Program-made: the position numbers and the translations under genes
Part shown: piece after piece, positions 60,363 to 64,000 of the stretch
Position numbering within the stretch: position 1 is the stretch's first letter
Layout of the letters: the number at the start of each line of letters is the position of its first letter
The notes under the pieces: model-generated
The model's database searches: none
Told to the model about the DNA's origin: nothing
The model's input: the letters and a program-made list of their open reading frames with translations, nothing else
Source: Pseudomonas yangonensis
Lineage (GTDB): Bacteria > Pseudomonadota > Gammaproteobacteria > Pseudomonadales > Pseudomonadaceae
Length of the DNA: 64,000 nucleotides
NCBI RefSeq assembly: GCF_009932725.1
Contig: NZ_BLJU01000009.1
Span: forward strand, 124,001-188,000
Reading direction: 5' to 3'

Positions 60363-61255
60363 GCGCTGTGTTCGATGGCCGTGTGGCGCTGATCGCACCG
60401 GCCTCAGCCATTGCCGAAGATGTGCTTGAGGCGACCCTGGCCCAGCTCGATGTGCTGGGCGTGGATTATCACTTGGGCAAACATGTACGCGCGCGCCATC
60501 GCTACCTGGCCGGCACGCAGGAGCAGCGTCTGGAAGACCTGCATCAAGCCTTCAGCCTGCCCGACATCGACGCCGTCTGGTGCCTGCGTGGCGGCCACGG
60601 CTGCGCACAGTTGGTGAGCGATATCGACTGGGCCTTGTTGCAACGGGCGCGCCCGCGCCCGCTGATCGGGTTCTCCGACCTGTCGATTCTGCTCAGCGCT
60701 TTCGCGCAGCGGGGCCTGCCGGCCATTCATGGCCCGGTGGCCACCGCACTCGGCCATCAGGTGCTCTCGGCGCCAAGCGGCCACCGCGAGCGGCTGGCCT
60801 CGATGCAGGCACTATGGAATTTGCTCAAGGGCCAGCATCGTCAATTGCCGCTGCGGCATATCAGCGGCCCGCAACATGCCATTGACGGCACCCTGCAGGG
60901 CGGCAACCTCACAGCCCTGGCCAGCGTCTGCGGTACCGACGCGGAACTGCACCTGGCAGAGGATTCGATCCTGATCCTGGAGGACGTCGGCGAGACGTAT
61001 TACCGACTGGAACGCAGCCTCTGGCAACTGCTGCACAGCTTTGCCGGAAGAAGACCACGGGCGGTGTGCCTGGGCGGTTTCACCGATTGCCCGCGGCGCG
61101 GCGTGCACCACAGTCTGGAGCAGATATTCAGCGAATATCTGGCGCCTCTGGGCATCCCTCTCTATGGCGAGTTGCCCAGCGGCCATGGCGACAGCAATTT
61201 CCCCTGGCCCTGCGGACAGAAGGCGCGTCTGGGCGGCAGCAGCCTGAGCTGGTAA
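60359..61255 (+). CDS. ldcA: L,D-carboxypeptidase (murein tetrapeptide carboxypeptidase)
   Basis: Removes the terminal D-alanine from tetrapeptides during peptidoglycan recycling; cytoplasmic serine peptidase of family S66. 298 residues. The catalytic triad is visible: S106 in IGFSDLS, E208 in ILEDVGE and H276 in SGHGD. The N-terminus VALIAPAS is typical. Translation is coupled to rimK. It converges on the c-di-GMP gene with only six bases between the stops. Confidence 0.94.
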   Translation: MSAVFDGRVALIAPASAIAEDVLEATLAQLDVLGVDYHLGKHVRARHRYLAGTQEQRLEDLHQAFSLPDIDAVWCLRGGHGCAQLVSDIDWALLQRARPRPLIGFSDLSILLSAFAQRGLPAIHGPVATALGHQVLSAPSGHRERLASMQALWNLLKGQHRQLPLRHISGPQHAIDGTLQGGNLTALASVCGTDAELHLAEDSILILEDVGETYYRLERSLWQLLHSFAGRRPRAVCLGGFTDCPRRGVHHSLEQIFSEYLAPLGIPLYGELPSGHGDSNFPWPCGQKARLGGSSLSW

Positions 61256-61261
61256 AGCGTT

Positions 61262-64000
61262 TCAGCGCTGGCGCGCCTGCATCCAGGCGAGAAACTCCGC
61301 CTCCGTCATCGGTCGGCCGAATAGATAGCCCTGGCCCAGGGCGCAACCCTGCTCGCGCAGGAACGCCAACTGACTGTCCTGCTCGATGCCTTCGGCCACG
61401 CATTCGAGATCCAGGTTGCGCGCGATCATCAGAATGGTCTGCACCAGCATGCGCCCGCTCGCCGCGCCGTCCAGATCGGCGACGAAACTGCGGTCGATCT
61501 TTAGCCGGTCCAGCGGCAGGCGCTTGAGGTAGGTGAGCGACGAATAGCCGGTGCCGAAGTCATCGATGGCGAAGCGCACGCCCTGCGCCTTGAGCCGTTG
61601 CATATTGCCGATACAACGCTCGACGTCCTCGACCAACACGCCCTCGGTAATCTCCAGCTCCAGAGACTGCGCCGGCACTCCGTGATCCCGCAGGCACTGC
61701 TCGACGCGTTCGACGCAGCCTGCCTGACGCAATTCGCGCGGGCTGAGGTTGACCGCCAGCACCAGCTGCGGCCACTGCGCCTGCCAGCGCGCCAGGGCCG
61801 CACAGGCCTGTTCCAGCACCCACTGGCCGATGTCCTGGATCAGCCCGGTTTCCTCCGCCAGCGGGATGAACTGGTCCGGGCCGACCTCGCCGCGCTCGGG
61901 ATGCATCCAGCGCAACAGCACCTCTGCGCCAGCCACGCTGTCATCGGCCAGCATCAGCTGCGGCTGGAACACCAGTTGCAGCTGCTGGCGGGCGATGGCC
62001 TGGCGCAGCTCGCCCTGCAGCTGCAGGCGCTGGTCGATGGCCGCCTGCATCTCCGGGGCAAAGAAATGCAAGGCGTTGCGCCCGGCGTGCTTGGCCCGGT
62101 ACATGGCGGTGTCGGCCTGCTTGAGAATGTCCGCGGCCTGCTGCAGGCCCATCGGGTGCAGAGCGATACCGATGCTGGCACTGATCGCCAGCTCATGGCC
62201 ATCGACCAGGCAACTACCCTGCAGCCCGCGCAACAGTTTTTCCCCCACTGCCGCGGCATGCTCGGCAACGGCCTGCGGCTCGTGACCCAGGGCTTCGAGC
62301 AGCACCACGAACTCATCGCCGCCGAGACGCGCCAGGGTGTCCTCGGTACGCAGTTCGCGCGCCAGGCGCGTGGTCACTTCCACCAGCAGCGCATCGCCGA
62401 TGAGATGGCCGAGGCTGTCGTTGACCGTCTTGAAGTGATCCAGATCGATGAACAGCAGTGCGCCCAGGCTGCCCTCGCGATTCTCCCGGTCCATGGCGTG
62501 CTGCAGACGGTCGAGCAGCAGACGGCGATTGGGCAGGCCGGTGAGCTCGTCGCTGTATGCCAGGCGTTCGATCTCACGCTGGTAACGCTGGCGCTCGGAA
62601 ATATCGGTGACGCTGGCGCGAATCAGCAGCGCCTCGCCGGGCATACGCACCAGGCGCACCTCGCACGGGAGCTGACGCCCGGCACTGTCACGGTGCGTCC
62701 ACTCGAACACCGGCGCTTCGCCGGCCACGGCCTGACGCATGAATTTCTTGCCGGCACGCGAAGACAAGCGGCCATCGGCCTGGCGTAGCGGGCTGATGCT
62801 CTGGATCGACCGACCGAGCAGCTCTTCGCGGCGATAGCGGAACAGCCGCAGCGCGTTCTCGTTGCACTCGACGATGCCCCCGTCCGGGCTGAACAGCAAA
62901 ATCGCCTCGGGCGCATGCTCGACCAGGGTGCGATAGCGCGCCTCGGCTTCGTGCCGCGCGCTGATGTCCTCGACCAGCAGCAGGAATACGGTCTGCCGGC
63001 CACTGCCACCACGTACCGCACGCAGGCTGACACGGGTGTACACGACCCGGCCATCGGCGCGCAGGAAGCGCTTGTCCATCTCGAAACCGTCGCTGTCGCC
63101 CAGCAGCACCTGCTCCACACTGGCCTGCTCGGTCGGCAGATCGTCCGGGTGCGACAGTTGCTGCCAGCTGCTGGCCAGCAATTCATCGCGACTACGGCCG
63201 AGAATGCTGCACAGCTTCGGATTTACCTCTTCCCAACCGAAGCTCTGGGTGGTCAGCGCCATGCCGATCAACGGCGCCTCGAAGAACAGACGCAGGCGTT
63301 CGTCGCGCTCGCGCAGCTGCGACTCGGCGCGCTTGCGCTCGCTGATGTCCTGCACCACGCCATAGATGCGCACCAGGCTGCCGTCTTCATCGCGTTCGGC
63401 CATGCCGCGCAGGCGCACCAGCCGGCCGCCCAGGCGCGACGCCAGACGGACCTCGATATCCAGATCATCCATCCCGCTCGAGGCTGCCTGCAGCGTCTGC
63501 ATGATCAGCGCCTGGCTCGGTGTGTCACAGTAGTCCAGCGACTGCTGCAGATCGGGCGGCCCCTGCTGGATGTCACGGTCGACGATACGGTAGCAACCAT
63601 CGCTCCAGAACATGCTGTAGTCGCTGATTTCCAGCACCCAGCCACCCAGGTTGGCAATGTCCTCGGTCTGGCTGAACAGATGGCTTTGGCGCAGCAGCTG
63701 CGAACGTTGCAGTTCGACCTTGGCCGCCAGCTCGACGCGCTCGGTGACATCGTGCTGCAGACCGACGAAATGGCTGATGCCCTGTTCGTCGCGCATGGGC
63801 GCCAGCACCACCTCGTTCCAGAATGGCCGGCCGTCCTTGCGATAGTTGCGCACCACGGCATGGCCGCTGCGGCCGTCACGCAGGGCGGCACGCAGTGGCT
63901 GCGCTTCCAGCTGGGCAAGATCCTTGCCGAGCAGAAAACGACAGTTGCGCCCCAGCGCCTCTTCGGCGCGATAGCCGGTGATCTGGGTGAACGCCGCATT
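61262..64000 (-). CDS. LOV-PAS-GGDEF-EAL c-di-GMP signalling protein (N-terminus outside window)
   Basis: At least 912 residues; the frame is open to the window edge, so numbering starts at the first visible codon. Residues 1-90 are a LOV domain: GRNCRFLLG with C20, NYRKDGRPFWN with N52 and N62, and FVGLQHDVT with Q82. Further PAS domains follow (about 105-225, 230-350 and 355-475). The GGDEF domain has an intact motif at 560-564 and a product-inhibition site RTED at 551-554. The EAL domain reads EVL at 693-695 but keeps the other metal and catalytic residues (ITEG, DDFGTG, AEGIEQ, QGYLFG). Both cyclase and phosphodiesterase activity are possible. Blue-light control is inferred from the flavin site. 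Confidence 0.93.
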   Translation of the reverse strand, partial: NAAFTQITGYRAEEALGRNCRFLLGKDLAQLEAQPLRAALRDGRSGHAVVRNYRKDGRPFWNEVVLAPMRDEQGISHFVGLQHDVTERVELAAKVELQRSQLLRQSHLFSQTEDIANLGGWVLEISDYSMFWSDGCYRIVDRDIQQGPPDLQQSLDYCDTPSQALIMQTLQAASSGMDDLDIEVRLASRLGGRLVRLRGMAERDEDGSLVRIYGVVQDISERKRAESQLRERDERLRLFFEAPLIGMALTTQSFGWEEVNPKLCSILGRSRDELLASSWQQLSHPDDLPTEQASVEQVLLGDSDGFEMDKRFLRADGRVVYTRVSLRAVRGGSGRQTVFLLLVEDISARHEAEARYRTLVEHAPEAILLFSPDGGIVECNENALRLFRYRREELLGRSIQSISPLRQADGRLSSRAGKKFMRQAVAGEAPVFEWTHRDSAGRQLPCEVRLVRMPGEALLIRASVTDISERQRYQREIERLAYSDELTGLPNRRLLLDRLQHAMDRENREGSLGALLFIDLDHFKTVNDSLGHLIGDALLVEVTTRLARELRTEDTLARLGGDEFVVLLEALGHEPQAVAEHAAAVGEKLLRGLQGSCLVDGHELAISASIGIALHPMGLQQAADILKQADTAMYRAKHAGRNALHFFAPEMQAAIDQRLQLQGELRQAIARQQLQLVFQPQLMLADDSVAGAEVLLRWMHPERGEVGPDQFIPLAEETGLIQDIGQWVLEQACAALARWQAQWPQLVLAVNLSPRELRQAGCVERVEQCLRDHGVPAQSLELEITEGVLVEDVERCIGNMQRLKAQGVRFAIDDFGTGYSSLTYLKRLPLDRLKIDRSFVADLDGAASGRMLVQTILMIARNLDLECVAEGIEQDSQLAFLREQGCALGQGYLFGRPMTEAEFLAWMQARQR

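Overview
This is about 64 kb of GC-rich chromosome from a gammaproteobacterium, almost certainly a Pseudomonas close to the P. mendocina / P. pseudoalcaligenes group (inferred from protein similarity and gene order recalled from memory, not from a search). It is almost entirely housekeeping DNA. I see no rRNA, tRNA, CRISPR array, integrase, transposase or prophage.

Region 1 (1-24.3 kb) follows the order I remember around PA0401-PA0423 of P. aeruginosa PAO1, reversed: a YceI-family start, cytochrome b561, bioA, rsmE and an alanine/glycine:cation symporter. Next is the Pil-Chp chemosensory operon, read leftward (pilG, pilH, pilI, pilJ, pilK, chpA, chpB, chpC). Divergent from it run gshB, a tonB-like gene, algH/yqgE, ruvX, pyrR, pyrB and a catalytically dead dihydroorotase (pyrC'). 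The Pil-Chp system controls type IV pili: PilJ senses, PilI and ChpC couple, ChpA is the multi-Hpt histidine kinase, PilG and PilH are response regulators, and PilK and ChpB set the methylation state.

Region 2 (24.5-44.7 kb) follows the PAO1 order near PA5174-PA5189. It holds fabY, cysQ, nudE, yrfG, a soluble NAD-dependent molybdenum formate dehydrogenase operon (fdsG-fdsB-fdsA-fdsD-fdhD) with a divergent regulator, a glycine-zipper secreted protein, a two-gene membrane cassette of unknown function, a thioesterase, an iron-type alcohol dehydrogenase, an acyl-CoA dehydrogenase, a 3-hydroxyacyl-CoA dehydrogenase and a LysR regulator. The last enzymes suggest oxidation of an alcohol or acyl-CoA substrate.

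Region 3 (44.7-54.6 kb) interrupts that order. It carries an NTP/NDP-exchanger-like transporter next to a Tat-exported aldo/keto reductase, an unrecognised 55-residue gene, a Baeyer-Villiger-type flavin monooxygenase, a four-gene Mla-like lipid ABC transporter and a RecQ-family helicase.

Region 4 (54.7-64 kb) resumes the PA5192-PA5198 order: pckA, hslO, a PAP2 phosphatase, hslR, rimB, rimK and ldcA. It ends in a truncated multidomain c-di-GMP protein. The visible N-terminus of that protein is a LOV domain with every flavin-adduct residue in place, so it is a candidate blue-light-responsive GGDEF-EAL enzyme.

Intergenic DNA is rich in short palindromic repeats: four copies of a GTAGCCCGGAT hairpin, two AGGAGCGAGC-type elements, a CCCCTCCCACA hairpin with a half copy, a GCTTCAGGCTACAGG hairpin, and one palindrome of about 138 bp. 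Translational coupling by 1- or 4-base overlaps is common throughout.
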